From the NCBI RefSeq assembly GCF_013385985.1, contig NZ_JACAOY010000012.1:124001-188000 (forward strand): a stretch of DNA of 64,000 bases, read 5' to 3'. The translations under genes were made by a program, and so were the position numbers. The stretch comes from Pseudomonas sp. B6002 (lineage in GTDB: Bacteria; Pseudomonadota; Gammaproteobacteria; Pseudomonadales; Pseudomonadaceae). Positions 35,867 through 44,864 of the stretch are shown here, piece by piece; the first letter of the stretch is position 1; each line of letters starts with the position of its first letter. The notes beneath the pieces are model-generated. The model saw only the letters and a list, made by a program, of their open reading frames with translations. It had not been told where the DNA came from and made no database searches.

Positions 35867-38131
35867 TTAAACAGGCGTTTCCACCAACAAAGCATCCACT
35901 CGCTGGAAGCCACGCGGCAGTTTGTTACCACGCCGGCCCCGCTCGCCCTTGTAGTGCTCAAGGTCGTCAGGGCGCAGCGACAACGTGCGCTTGCCGGCTT
36001 GAAGCACCAGGGTTGCGCCTTCCGGGATCACCGCGATGTCGGTCACGTACTCTTCGCGACTGGCCACGCGCTCCCCCGGGATACCGATGATCTTGTTGCC
36101 TTTGCCTTTGCCCAACTGGGGCAGGTCGCTGATCTTGAAGACCAGCAAGCGGCCTTCGGTGGTCACCGACGCCAGCCAATTGCTATCACGGTCATCCACC
36201 GGACGCGGCAGGATCACCTTGGCGTTGTTCGGCAGGCTCAACAGTGCCTTGCCCGCCTTGTTCTTGGCCTGCAGGTCTTCGCCTTTGACGACAAAGCCAT
36301 ACCCGGCGTCGGAAGCGATCACATACAGCGCGTCATCGTCGGGCAGCAGCACACACTCAAAGTTTGCCCCCGGTGGCGGCGTGAGGCGCCCGGTAAGTGG
36401 CTCGCCCTGCCCCCGCGCGGATGGCAACGTATGGGCCGGCACCGAATAGCTGCGCCCGGTCGAATCGATAAACACCGCAAACTGGTTGGAACGCCCGGCG
36501 GCGGCGGTCTTGAACCCATCGCCCGCCTTGTACGACAAGCCAGTGGCGTCAATATCATGCCCTTTGGCTGAACGAACCCAACCCTTTTCCGACAGAACGA
36601 CGGTAATTTTCTCGTTTGGCAGCAGCTCGGTTTCTGTCAGCGCTTTCGCTTCAGCGCGCTGGACGATCGGCGAGCGACGGTCATCACCATAGGTTTCGGC
36701 GTCTTTGATCAGCTCGCTGCGCACCAGCTTCTTGAGCTTGGCTTCGCTGCCCAGCAGGGCCTGCAGCTTGGCTTGTTCCTTGAGCAACGCATCCTGCTCG
36801 TCGCGCAGCTTCATTTCTTCCAGTCGCGCCAACTGGCGCAAACGGGTGTCGAGGATGTAGTCGGCCTGGATCTCGCTCAGCTGGAACTCGGCGATCAGCT
36901 CGGCCTTCGGGTGCTCGGCCGTGCGGATGATGTGGATCACTCTGTCCAGGTTGAGATAGGCGATCAGCAAGCCGTCCAACAGGTGCAGGCGACGCTCAAC
37001 CTTGTCGAGGCGGAATTGCAGGCGGCGACGCACGGTCTGTATGCGGAACTCCAGCCACTCCACCAGCAGGTTGCGCAGGTTCTTCAGCTGCGGCTTGCCG
37101 TCCAGGCCAATGATGTTGACGTTGACCCGATAGCTGGACTCAAGGTCGGTGCTGGCAAACAGGTGCTGCATCAGCACTTCGTGGTCGACCCGGCTGTTGG
37201 TCGGGATGATCACGATGCGGCACGGGTTCTCGTGGTCGGACTCGTCACGCAGGTCGGCAACCTGCGGCAACTTCGACGGTTTGGCCTGCATCAGCGCAGC
37301 GATCTGTTCCAGTACCTTGGCGCCGGACACCTGGTGCGGCAGCGCGGTGACGATGATGTCGCCGTCTTCGACGTGGTAGACGGCGCGCATGCGCACCGAA
37401 CCCTTGCCGGTTTCGTACATTTTCAGCAGGTCGGCGCGCGGCGTGATGATTTCCGCCTCGGTCGGGTAGTCCGGGCCCTGGATGTGCTCGCAGAGCTGCT
37501 CCACCGTGGCCTTGGGCTCATCGAGCAAGCGCACGCAGGCCGTGGCGACTTCGCGCAGGTTGTGCGGCGGCACGTCGGTGGCCATGCCCACGGCAATACC
37601 GGTGGTGCCATTGAGCAGGATATTCGGTAAACGTGCTGGCAACACCAGGGGTTCGTCGAGGGTACCGTCGAAGTTCGGGCCCCAGTCAGCGGTGCCCTGC
37701 CCCAACTCGCTCAGCAGCACTTCCGAGTAACGCGACAACCGCGCTTCGGTGTACCGCATGGCGGCGAAAGACTTGGGATCATCCGGTGCACCCCAGTTGC
37801 CCTGGCCGTCCACCAGCGTGTAGCGGTAGCTGAACGGCTGGGCCATCAGCACCATGGCTTCGTAGCAGGCGGAGTCGCCGTGGGGGTGGAACTTGCCGAG
37901 CACGTCACCGACGGTACGCGCCGATTTCTTGTGCTTGGAATCGGCGTCCAGGCCCAACTCACTCATGGCGTAGATGATGCGCCGTTGCACGGGCTTCAGG
38001 CCGTCGCCGATGTGCGGCAAGGCACGGTCCATGATCACGTACATGGAGTAGTTGAGGTAGGCATTTTCGGTGAAGTCAGCCAGCGACCGGCGTTCTACGC
38101 CATCTAAGCTGTCTGCGAGGATGTCACTCAT
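35867..38131 (-). CDS. parC: DNA topoisomerase IV subunit A
   Basis: This 754-residue subunit cleaves and rejoins DNA during decatenation. ATG 38131 gives [17 protein letters not shown]. The breakage-reunion domain contains the active tyrosine in [11 protein letters not shown] (about 120). The quinolone-determining region GDSACYE has the susceptible-type serine at S87 and glutamate at E91. The coiled-coil stretch (about 370-480) precedes the C-terminal beta-pinwheel repeats (for example [32 protein letters not shown]). The partner parE lies upstream on the same strand with one gene between. The length is close to P. aeruginosa ParC. Confidence 0.97.
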   Translation of the reverse strand: MSDILADSLDGVERRSLADFTENAYLNYSMYVIMDRALPHIGDGLKPVQRRIIYAMSELGLDADSKHKKSARTVGDVLGKFHPHGDSACYEAMVLMAQPFSYRYTLVDGQGNWGAPDDPKSFAAMRYTEARLSRYSEVLLSELGQGTADWGPNFDGTLDEPLVLPARLPNILLNGTTGIAVGMATDVPPHNLREVATACVRLLDEPKATVEQLCEHIQGPDYPTEAEIITPRADLLKMYETGKGSVRMRAVYHVEDGDIIVTALPHQVSGAKVLEQIAALMQAKPSKLPQVADLRDESDHENPCRIVIIPTNSRVDHEVLMQHLFASTDLESSYRVNVNIIGLDGKPQLKNLRNLLVEWLEFRIQTVRRRLQFRLDKVERRLHLLDGLLIAYLNLDRVIHIIRTAEHPKAELIAEFQLSEIQADYILDTRLRQLARLEEMKLRDEQDALLKEQAKLQALLGSEAKLKKLVRSELIKDAETYGDDRRSPIVQRAEAKALTETELLPNEKITVVLSEKGWVRSAKGHDIDATGLSYKAGDGFKTAAAGRSNQFAVFIDSTGRSYSVPAHTLPSARGQGEPLTGRLTPPPGANFECVLLPDDDALYVIASDAGYGFVVKGEDLQAKNKAGKALLSLPNNAKVILPRPVDDRDSNWLASVTTEGRLLVFKISDLPQLGKGKGNKIIGIPGERVASREEYVTDIAVIPEGATLVLQAGKRTLSLRPDDLEHYKGERGRRGNKLPRGFQRVDALLVETPV

Positions 38132-38201
38132 GCGGGCCTCATCATTTGGTAAGACGCAGCGAAAATGTCGCAACGTCGGGTCAATTCAAGAAAATTCACG
38201 T

Positions 38202-39197
38202 TCATGGCTGGGCACTCCAGCCCCCGGCCGGGGCGGCGAAACGATAGACCACCGGGCGTTTTTCACCATCGGCGCGCGGGCCGAAGTTATTGTCGATGCC
38301 CAGCCAGGCACCGTCAGCATCCACCACCAACGCTTCGGCCAGGCCATACGGCTGGGCGTAGCGGCGCTCGGGCGTCAGGGTTTCGTCGGCAAACGACCAG
38401 CACCGCTCAACCCTGGCCGTGACCAGATCACGCCGGCAAATCTGGAACGCATTGCGCTCCAGGGTAAACAGCTTGCCATTGAACAACGCCAGGTCGGCAA
38501 AGTCCTTGGACACCGCCTTGGCGTTGGTGAACTGCGCCGGCTGTACTTCCTGGCCAGCCTCGCTCAGCAACACGCAGGGTCCATCACAGTCCCACACGCT
38601 TTGCGCACGTTTGATCGAGATCAGGCCGCGCCGCTCACGTTCGGCCGCCAGCCAGAGCTGATTGCCTTCGGGGTTGATCGCCAGGCCTTCAAACAGCGCA
38701 TTGAAGTGCAGCAACATGCCACTGGCTCGCGCTTCACGCACCATGCCCGGGGCGACCTTCAACCACTGCGATTCACCGCTGACCGGCACTTGCAGCACCG
38801 CCGCGTGGGCCTCGCTGACAATATAGCGATTGCCCGCCGCATCGCAGGTGATGCCTTCGAAATCCAGATCACCGCCACGAATGAACGAAGCGGCCTTGGT
38901 GCGCGAACGCAGGCCCCACGGCAACCCGGACTCGGGCACCGGTGGCACGTCGATCTTGACCGTTTCGGCTTGCCAGGTCGGCGCACTGATATCCAGGCGA
39001 TAGATCTGGTCATCATCACGATCGGAAACCGTCCACAGGTCCTTGCCACACAGGGCCAGGCCAGAGAGGTTGCCGCCACGCATGCCGTCGACCGGATGCT
39101 CGGACACCAACTTGAGTTCTGCAACGGAAGCGGCAGCCACCTGGGTGGCCGCCAAACCGCTCAACATCAGGATCGCCAGGGCGAAACCTGTGCGCAT
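38202..39197 (-). CDS. Esterase-like activity of phytase family protein (exported)
   Basis: This 331-residue protein has a signal peptide (about 1-22; MRTGFALAILMLSGLAATQVAA). The rest reads as a beta-propeller-like repeat protein: GNLSGLALCGKDLWTVSDRDDDQIYRLDI, GDLDFEGITCDAAGNRYIVSEAHAAVLQV, ALFEGLAINPEGNQLWLAAER. This D-x-EGI/EGLA pattern is typical of the phytase-like/SdiA-regulated propeller families. Enzymatic activity is not established. Its ATG overlaps the parE stop by one base (TGATG), so it is translationally coupled to topoisomerase IV, 70 bases before parC. Confidence 0.72.
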   Translation of the reverse strand: MRTGFALAILMLSGLAATQVAAASVAELKLVSEHPVDGMRGGNLSGLALCGKDLWTVSDRDDDQIYRLDISAPTWQAETVKIDVPPVPESGLPWGLRSRTKAASFIRGGDLDFEGITCDAAGNRYIVSEAHAAVLQVPVSGESQWLKVAPGMVREARASGMLLHFNALFEGLAINPEGNQLWLAAERERRGLISIKRAQSVWDCDGPCVLLSEAGQEVQPAQFTNAKAVSKDFADLALFNGKLFTLERNAFQICRRDLVTARVERCWSFADETLTPERRYAQPYGLAEALVVDADGAWLGIDNNFGPRADGEKRPVVYRFAAPAGGWSAQP

Positions 39198-41104
39198 CAG
39201 CCCAGAACCTCGGCGAGGTTACCCTTGGATTCCAGCCACGACTTGCGGTCCGGCGCGCGTTTCTTCGCCAGCAGCATGTCCATCATTTCCGAGGTTTCGG
39301 CAAAGTCTTCGCCCAGCGTCAACTGCACCAGGCGCCGCGTGTTCGGGTCCATGGTGGTTTCGCGCAGTTGCGGCGGGTTCATCTCGCCCAGGCCTTTGAA
39401 TCGCGTGACCTGCGGTTTGCCGCGTTTCTTCTCGGCCACCAGGCGGTCGAGGATGCCATCGCGTTCGGCCTCGTCCAGGGCGTAGAAAATCTCCTTGCCC
39501 AGGTCGATGCGGTACAGCGGCGGCATGGCGACATAGACGTGGCCGGCGTCGACCAACGGGCGAAAGTGCTGCACGAACAGTGCGCACAGCAAGGTCGCAA
39601 TATGCAGACCGTCGGAGTCGGCGTCGGCGAGGATGCAGATCTTGCCGTAGCGCAGCTGGCTCATGTCCGCTGCGCCCGGGTCAACACCGATGGCCACGGC
39701 GATGTTGTGCACTTCCTGGCTGGCCAAGACTTCACTGCCATCGACCTCCCAGGTGTTGAGGATCTTGCCGCGCAACGGCAGGATCGCCTGGAACTCCTTG
39801 TCCCGCGCTTGCTTGGCGGAGCCACCGGCGGAGTCACCCTCCACCAGGAACAGTTCAGAGCGCATCGGGTCTTGCCCGGCGCAATCAGCCAGCTTGCCGG
39901 GCAATGCCGGGCCCTGGGTGATGCGCTTGCGCTCGACCTTCTTGCTGGCTTTCAGACGGCGGCCGGCGTTGTTGATCGCCAATTCGGCCAGGGCCAGGCC
40001 CAGCTCAGGGTGCTCGTTGAGCCACAGGCTGAAGGCGTCCTTGACCACACCGGAGACAAACGCCGCCGCCTCGCGGGACGACAGGCGCTCTTTGGTCTGG
40101 CCGGAGAATTGCGGCTCCTGCATCTTCATCGACAGCACGAACGCGATGCGCTCCCACACGTCTTCCGGCGCCAGCTTCACGCCACGTGGCAGCAGGCTGC
40201 GGTATTCGCAGAATTCGCGCATGGCATCCAGCAGGCCCTGGCGCAAACCGTTGACGTGAGTACCACCCTGGGCCGTCGGGATCAGGTTGACGTAGCTTTC
40301 CTGCACGCTGTCGCCGCCCTCGGGCAACCACAGCAGCGCCCAGTCGACCGCTTCTTTATTACCGGCCAGGCTGCCGCAGAACGGCTCGTTGGGCAGGCGC
40401 TCGAACTCGCTGACGGAATCTTCGAGGTAGGAGCGCAGGCCGTCTTCGTAGTGCCACTCGACCTTTTCACCGGTACCTTTGTCTTCAAAGGTCACCAGCA
40501 AGCCCGGACACAGCACAGCCTTGGCCTTGAGCACGTGCTTGAGGCGGCTGATGGAGAATTTGGGCGAATCGAAGTATTTCGGGTCCGGCGCGAAGTACAC
40601 GCTGGTGCCGGTGTTGCGCTTGCCAACGGTGCCGACCACAGCCAGGTCGGTGGCTTTGTAGCCATCGGCGAAGGTCATCTCGTATTCGTTGCCGTCGCGC
40701 TTGACCCGCACCCGCACCAGTGTGGACAGGGCGTTGACCACCGAAATACCCACACCGTGCAAGCCACCGGAGAACTGGTAGTTCTTGTTGGAGAACTTGC
40801 CCCCCGCATGGAGCTTGGTGAGGATCAGTTCGACGCCAGGCACACCCTCTTCCGGGTGGATGTCCACCGGCATGCCGCGACCATCGTCGGACACTTCCAG
40901 GGAATGGTCAGCGTGAAGAATGACATGCACCGACTTGGCGTGGCCGGCCAGGGCTTCGTCGACACTGTTGTCGATGACTTCCTGGGCAAGGTGGTTCGGC
41001 CGACTGGTGTCGGTGTACATGCCGGGGCGTTTGCGCACCGGGTCGAGGCCCGAGAGGACTTCGATGGCGTCGGCGTTATAGGAGCTAGCGCTGGGAGTGG
41101 CCAT
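39197..41104 (-). CDS. parE: DNA topoisomerase IV subunit B
   Basis: This 635-residue ATPase subunit of topoisomerase IV begins MATPSASSYNADAIEVLSGLDPVRKRPGMY. The GHKL ATPase motifs are EVIDNSVDEALAGH, DDGRGMPVDIHPEEGVPGVE and the FSGGLHGVGISVVNAL lid. The transducer domain follows. The TOPRIM domain has LVEGDSAGGSAKQARDKEFQAILPLRGKILN and ILADADSDGLHI. The C-terminus is the typical QLTLGEDFAETSEMMDMLLAKKRAPDRKSWLE tail. It lies 45 bases after yqiA and overlaps the next gene by one base. Confidence 0.97.
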   Translation of the reverse strand: MATPSASSYNADAIEVLSGLDPVRKRPGMYTDTSRPNHLAQEVIDNSVDEALAGHAKSVHVILHADHSLEVSDDGRGMPVDIHPEEGVPGVELILTKLHAGGKFSNKNYQFSGGLHGVGISVVNALSTLVRVRVKRDGNEYEMTFADGYKATDLAVVGTVGKRNTGTSVYFAPDPKYFDSPKFSISRLKHVLKAKAVLCPGLLVTFEDKGTGEKVEWHYEDGLRSYLEDSVSEFERLPNEPFCGSLAGNKEAVDWALLWLPEGGDSVQESYVNLIPTAQGGTHVNGLRQGLLDAMREFCEYRSLLPRGVKLAPEDVWERIAFVLSMKMQEPQFSGQTKERLSSREAAAFVSGVVKDAFSLWLNEHPELGLALAELAINNAGRRLKASKKVERKRITQGPALPGKLADCAGQDPMRSELFLVEGDSAGGSAKQARDKEFQAILPLRGKILNTWEVDGSEVLASQEVHNIAVAIGVDPGAADMSQLRYGKICILADADSDGLHIATLLCALFVQHFRPLVDAGHVYVAMPPLYRIDLGKEIFYALDEAERDGILDRLVAEKKRGKPQVTRFKGLGEMNPPQLRETTMDPNTRRLVQLTLGEDFAETSEMMDMLLAKKRAPDRKSWLESKGNLAEVLG

Positions 41105-41149
41105 AGGGTCTCGTCGTGAGTCGTTCGATTAAAAAATGACCTGCGATTT

Positions 41150-41758
41150 TCAAAGAGCTGCGAAATCGAAGGATTGATAGTGATCAGGACCAATGCCGGC
41201 AAAACTCAGCATGGCCGGTAACTGCCGGGCAAACCCCTGGTAACCATGGTCGCCGCCCGCCTGGATGCGCAAGGCACAGGCCCGGTAATACTGCTGGGCG
41301 AGGCGATAATCCAGGGTTTCATCCCCGGTCTGCAACCACACCTGATAACGCGCGGCATCCTGGGGCGCCGGCACTTCCAGCTCGGCCAGGGCCGTGACGT
41401 GATCGTGGGTCAGTTCCCAGGTTTCATCGGTGTAGAGGTTCTTCTGGGTGCCCAGGTAACCGTCGAACATCCGATGCGGGCTCACGGCCGGGTTGACCAG
41501 CAGCGCCTTGAGGCCATGGCGTTCGGCAAGATGGGTTGCATAGTAGCCGCCGAGTGAGCTGCCGACCAGCAGTGGCCGCCCCAGTTCGGCAATCGCCGCT
41601 TCCAACTGGGGAATCGCCCGACGGGGATGGTGATGCAAAGCCGGCACACGCAGTTGATCGGCCAGGCCGAGTGCGCCCATCACGGTGATCAACTGAGTGG
41701 CCTTGTTGGACGCCGGCGCACTGTTGAAACCGTGGATATAGAGGATCGAAGCAGACAT
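41150..41758 (-). CDS. yqiA: YqiA-type alpha/beta hydrolase (esterase)
   Basis: This 202-residue member of the UPF0227/YqiA family has an alpha/beta-hydrolase fold. ATG 41758 follows GGAGAGC and gives MSASILYIHGFNSAPASNKA, with the oxyanion-side HGFNSAP. The nucleophile elbow is GSSLGGYYA (GXSXG, about 69-77), and the catalytic His is likely in GGDHGYQGF near residue 176. It lies between cpdA and parE, the same order as the E. coli nudF-yqiB-cpdA-yqiA-parE cluster. E. coli YqiA hydrolyses short acyl esters; the natural substrate is unknown. Confidence 0.9.
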   Translation of the reverse strand: MSASILYIHGFNSAPASNKATQLITVMGALGLADQLRVPALHHHPRRAIPQLEAAIAELGRPLLVGSSLGGYYATHLAERHGLKALLVNPAVSPHRMFDGYLGTQKNLYTDETWELTHDHVTALAELEVPAPQDAARYQVWLQTGDETLDYRLAQQYYRACALRIQAGGDHGYQGFARQLPAMLSFAGIGPDHYQSFDFAAL

Positions 41759-41851
41759 GCCGGGCTCTCCGTGCATCAGCCAAAGAGGCGCAGTTTACAG
41801 GGATCGATGCCCCGTGTGATGACCCCGGCCCAAAGGACACAGAAGAACCCT

Positions 41852-41940
41852 TGTAGGAGCCGGCTTGCCGGCGATGGCGGTGAATCAGCCACCTATTTCT
41901 TGGCTGGCAGAGCGCTATCGCCGGCAAGCCGGCTCCTACA
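41852..41940. repeat. REPIN (TAGGAGCCGGC type)
   Basis: TGTAGGAGCCGGCTTGCCGG and its reverse complement flank a spacer of about 40 bases. It interrupts the nudF-parE gene run between cpdA and yqiA. Confidence 0.92.
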
Positions 41941-41953
41941 GGGGCGATGGGTG

Positions 41954-42769
41954 TCAGTAGCCATTGCTGCCGTAATCCACGGTAAAGGCGAAGCCTTGCA
42001 CCCGTTCAACGCCTGTGTCCAACCGTCCGTCGGGGTGCAGGCGCAGCCAGCGGTAACCCGGCGCCTGCTCGCTGACGTTGAAGTCCTCGCTGCCCGGCGC
42101 GAACTGGATACAGGTGGACGGCGAAGCCAGCAGCCGCACGCCATTGCGCTGGCGGTCGACTTCCTGGTGCACATGGCCCCAGAGCACCGCCTTGACCTGC
42201 GGGAAGCGATCAAGCACGGCAAACAGCGCGTCAGGGTTGCGCAGGCCGATGGGCTCCATCCACGCGCTGCCGATCGGCACCGGATGGTGATGGAAGCACA
42301 CCAGATGATGCCTGTTCGGCGCCTCGCTCAAGGCCTGGGCGAGCAATTGCAATTGTTGGTCCTGCAGATAACCCGGCACAGAGCCCGGTACGGCGGAGTC
42401 CAGCAAGGTGACGCGCCAATTGCCGATGTCGACCACCGGCTCCAGCAAATCGCTGTGCACGGCGGCGTGCGCCATGATCTGCGGCTCGTCGTGGTTGCCC
42501 GGAATCCAGCGCGCCGGAGCGTTGATGGCCCGGGTCATCTCGCGAAACTGCTGGTACGACTCCAGCGTGCCGTCCTGGGAAAGGTCTCCCGTGGCCAGCA
42601 TCAGGTCGATCTGCGGCTGCTGCCCGCGCACCAGGTCGATCACCCGTTGCAGGCTTTCACGGGTGTTCATGCCCAGCAGCGTGCCGTCGGCCTCGGCAAA
42701 CAGGTGGCTGTCGGACAGTTGCACCAGCAACGGCGAAGCGTCGGGGCTCACGGTGGATACGCTCGGCAA
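41954..42769 (-). CDS. cpdA: 3',5'-cyclic-AMP phosphodiesterase CpdA
   Basis: This protein of about 271 residues is a class III cAMP phosphodiesterase (metallophosphoesterase) that sets cAMP levels for Vfr/CRP signalling. Metal-binding motifs appear in order: DSHLF (about 20), GDLSQDG (about 61-67), GNHDEP (about 91-96), HHHP (about 160) and GHVHQ (about 197-201). The TTG at 42769 is chosen because GGGAGA lies five bases upstream; another TTG 18 bases further up is possible. It follows yqiB by 98 bases. Confidence 0.93.
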   Translation of the reverse strand: MPSVSTVSPDASPLLVQLSDSHLFAEADGTLLGMNTRESLQRVIDLVRGQQPQIDLMLATGDLSQDGTLESYQQFREMTRAINAPARWIPGNHDEPQIMAHAAVHSDLLEPVVDIGNWRVTLLDSAVPGSVPGYLQDQQLQLLAQALSEAPNRHHLVCFHHHPVPIGSAWMEPIGLRNPDALFAVLDRFPQVKAVLWGHVHQEVDRQRNGVRLLASPSTCIQFAPGSEDFNVSEQAPGYRWLRLHPDGRLDTGVERVQGFAFTVDYGSNGY

Positions 42770-42867
42770 GGCGCTCTCCCAAGGCAATCACAGGAATGGA
42801 GGGTTGGCGTGATTATGCTGGGCAGGACACCAAAGAGGAAATACAAGGAATCAGATGCAGTTCACAT

Positions 42868-43317
42868 CTACCGCACGACTTCAAATTCGTGGCCCAGAGC
42901 CAGGCAGTGGCTCAGCCATTCGCCGAGGAACACATTGAGCTGTGCTTTCTCATCGGGCTGGTGCATGAACACGTTGGGGTAAGGATAGATGCTGCGAAAG
43001 CGTCGTGCATGTTCGGCGCTGATCACTTCGGCCATCCGCGCGTCGTGGTACACCTGCACTTCCAACTGCGGCACCGGCAGCCAGGGTAGGCTGTGCTCCT
43101 GGCGCACCCGCAAAGTGGTGGTGTACGGGCAGGTGAGCATGACCTCCAGGGTCAGCACGCCGAGCATCTGGTCGCCGTGGGTCACGGCAATGCGCCGTGC
43201 CTCAGGCGTGTGGCGCATGTCGGGAAGCAGGCGCATCAGCCGCGCATAGTTGGCCTCGCAGGCCGCTTGCAGGCCCACCAGGTCAACTCGATATCGTTCC
43301 CGTGCCTTTACTGCCAT
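42868..43317 (-). CDS. yqiB: DUF1249 protein YqiB
   Basis: This 149-residue cytoplasmic protein of the DUF1249 family has the characteristic YRVDLVGLQAACEANYARLMRLLPDM opening and a C-terminal LNVFLGEWLSHCLALGHEF. No catalytic motif is visible and the function is unknown. Its ATG overlaps the nudF stop by ten bases, suggesting coupled translation. The nudF-yqiB-cpdA-yqiA-parE order is the same as in E. coli. Confidence 0.85.
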   Translation of the reverse strand: MAVKARERYRVDLVGLQAACEANYARLMRLLPDMRHTPEARRIAVTHGDQMLGVLTLEVMLTCPYTTTLRVRQEHSLPWLPVPQLEVQVYHDARMAEVISAEHARRFRSIYPYPNVFMHQPDEKAQLNVFLGEWLSHCLALGHEFEVVR

Positions 43318-43925
43318 AACCCCCTCACTTCCGCGCGATTAAGCGCAAGCCATTGCAGGGCGATAATGCTGGCTGCGTTGGAAATTCTGCCGTCGCGCAC
43401 CGCTTGCAGGGCATCCTCGAACGCCCAGGTGGTGACGCGGATATCTTCAGCTTCTTCTTCCAATCCATGGACGCCACCTGCGCCTGCGCTGTCGCAACGG
43501 CCGAGGTACAGGTGGACAAACTCGGTACTGCCGCCGGGCGAAGGGAAATATTTGGTGATCGGCCACAACGCGGAGAACGTCAGCCCAGCTTCCTCCTCGG
43601 CTTCGCGGTGTGCAACCTCCTCAGGTTCTTCGTCCTTGTCGATCAGGCCGGCAACCATTTCCACCAGCCAGGGGTTGTCGGTACGGCCCATGGCGCCGAC
43701 GCGAAACTGCTCGATCAACACCACTTCATCGCGCTGCGGGTCGTAAGGCAATACGCACACGGCGTCATGACGCACAAAGACTTCACGGTTGATCACCCGG
43801 CTCATGCCGCCGTCGAACTTCTCGTGACGCAGCTGCACGCGATCAAGCTTGTAGAAGCCCTGGTAGGCATTGTCACGCTGAACAATCTCGATCTTGCTCG
43901 GCGCCGATTTCGCAATATCCGTCAT
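43308..43925 (-). CDS. nudF: ADP-ribose pyrophosphatase NudF
   Basis: This 205-residue Nudix hydrolase cleaves ADP-ribose to AMP and ribose-5-phosphate. The Nudix box GX5EX7REUXEEXGU is complete between residues 92 and 114 (GLIDKDEEPEEVAHREAEEEAGL). The N-terminal region with FDGGMSRVINREVFVRHDAV and VVLIEQFRVGAM is typical of the ADPRase subfamily. GAGG lies six bases before the ATG. It is the first gene of the nudF-yqiB-cpdA-yqiA-parE run. Confidence 0.96.
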   Translation of the reverse strand: MTDIAKSAPSKIEIVQRDNAYQGFYKLDRVQLRHEKFDGGMSRVINREVFVRHDAVCVLPYDPQRDEVVLIEQFRVGAMGRTDNPWLVEMVAGLIDKDEEPEEVAHREAEEEAGLTFSALWPITKYFPSPGGSTEFVHLYLGRCDSAGAGGVHGLEEEAEDIRVTTWAFEDALQAVRDGRISNAASIIALQWLALNRAEVRGLWQ

Positions 43926-44117
43926 ATCCTTCCTCGTAGTGCCGGTGCAATGGGCGCCATCCTAACGCGCTCCCACCACTTGGTGCAGCCCCTTTCCAGT
44001 TGCCGGGATAGACGGCGGGCGTCAAACTCACTCTAATCAGCTTAGTGGCGAACTGACTGCTTTGTCGGTAGTCGAAGCTCCACAAATTTCGCTCTTATCG
44101 TTAGACGAAGGACTTCC

Positions 44118-44864
44118 ATGTCGCTTTTGAAAATCGCCTCTGTGGCCTGTATCGCGCTGACCCTGGGCGCCTGCCAGAGCCTGTTCCAACCCAGCTACCT
44201 CAAGCCGCTGGACACCAAGCCGGACGCCTCGGAACAGATCAAGCCCGGCTGCGACAGCCCGGATTGCCCGCTGGTGAACATCGATACCGTGCACTTCCCC
44301 ACCGAGCCGCAACTGGACTCCCTGGTGGAACAGCGCCTGCTGCAAATGACCCGTACCACGCCGGGCGCCAGCGTGCCGCCTACCTTGAATGCCTACCGGG
44401 ACAAGTTCCTGCGTGAGTCCGCCGACCGCAACAGCATGTACTTGCAAGCCAAGGTACGTGAGCAGCATGACGGACTGGTGATCATCGAAGTCTCCAGCTA
44501 CCTGGACACTGGCGCCGCCCACGGCGAGCCCGGCCGTGGATTCATCAACTATTCACGCATCCTGCACAAAGAGCTGAGCCTGACCGACATGTTGCTGCCG
44601 GGCCAGGAACAGGCGTTCTGGAACACGGCCAAAGTCGCCCACAACAGCTGGCTGATCAACTCGCAGATGGACCGTGACCCGGAGTTCGTGAAGAACTGGC
44701 CGTTCCAGAAAACCCCGAACGTGGCCCTGACCAGCAACGGCGTGGTGCTCAAGTACAACGTGGCCACCATTGGCCCGTATGCGTTGGGGCTGATCGAAAT
44801 GACCATCCCCTACGCGCGCCTCACCGGCGTACTCAAGCCTGAGCTGATGCCCGCACGCCACTAA
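44118..44864 (+). CDS. DUF3298 (RsiV-like) domain lipoprotein
   Basis: This 248-residue lipoprotein has signal peptide MSLLKIASVACIALTLGAC with the lipidated cysteine at residue 19. The middle resembles DUF4163 (MYLQAKVREQHDGLVIIEVSSYLDTGAAHGEPGRGFINY). The C-terminus fits DUF3298, with KTPNVALTSNGVVLKYNVATIGPYALGLIEMTIPYARL. Such domains occur in the anti-sigma factor RsiV and in many uncharacterised envelope proteins; no sigma factor gene is adjacent. The last 32 bases overlap the convergent cytX gene. Confidence 0.78.
   Translation: MSLLKIASVACIALTLGACQSLFQPSYLKPLDTKPDASEQIKPGCDSPDCPLVNIDTVHFPTEPQLDSLVEQRLLQMTRTTPGASVPPTLNAYRDKFLRESADRNSMYLQAKVREQHDGLVIIEVSSYLDTGAAHGEPGRGFINYSRILHKELSLTDMLLPGQEQAFWNTAKVAHNSWLINSQMDRDPEFVKNWPFQKTPNVALTSNGVVLKYNVATIGPYALGLIEMTIPYARLTGVLKPELMPARH

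Noticed and set aside
35867-38131. Fluoroquinolone resistance mutation in parC
   Set aside because: The resistance-determining positions are the susceptible type, Ser87 and Glu91.
39368-41119. Plus-strand frame of 583 codons opposite parE
   Set aside because: Shadow frame of an unmistakable topoisomerase gene.
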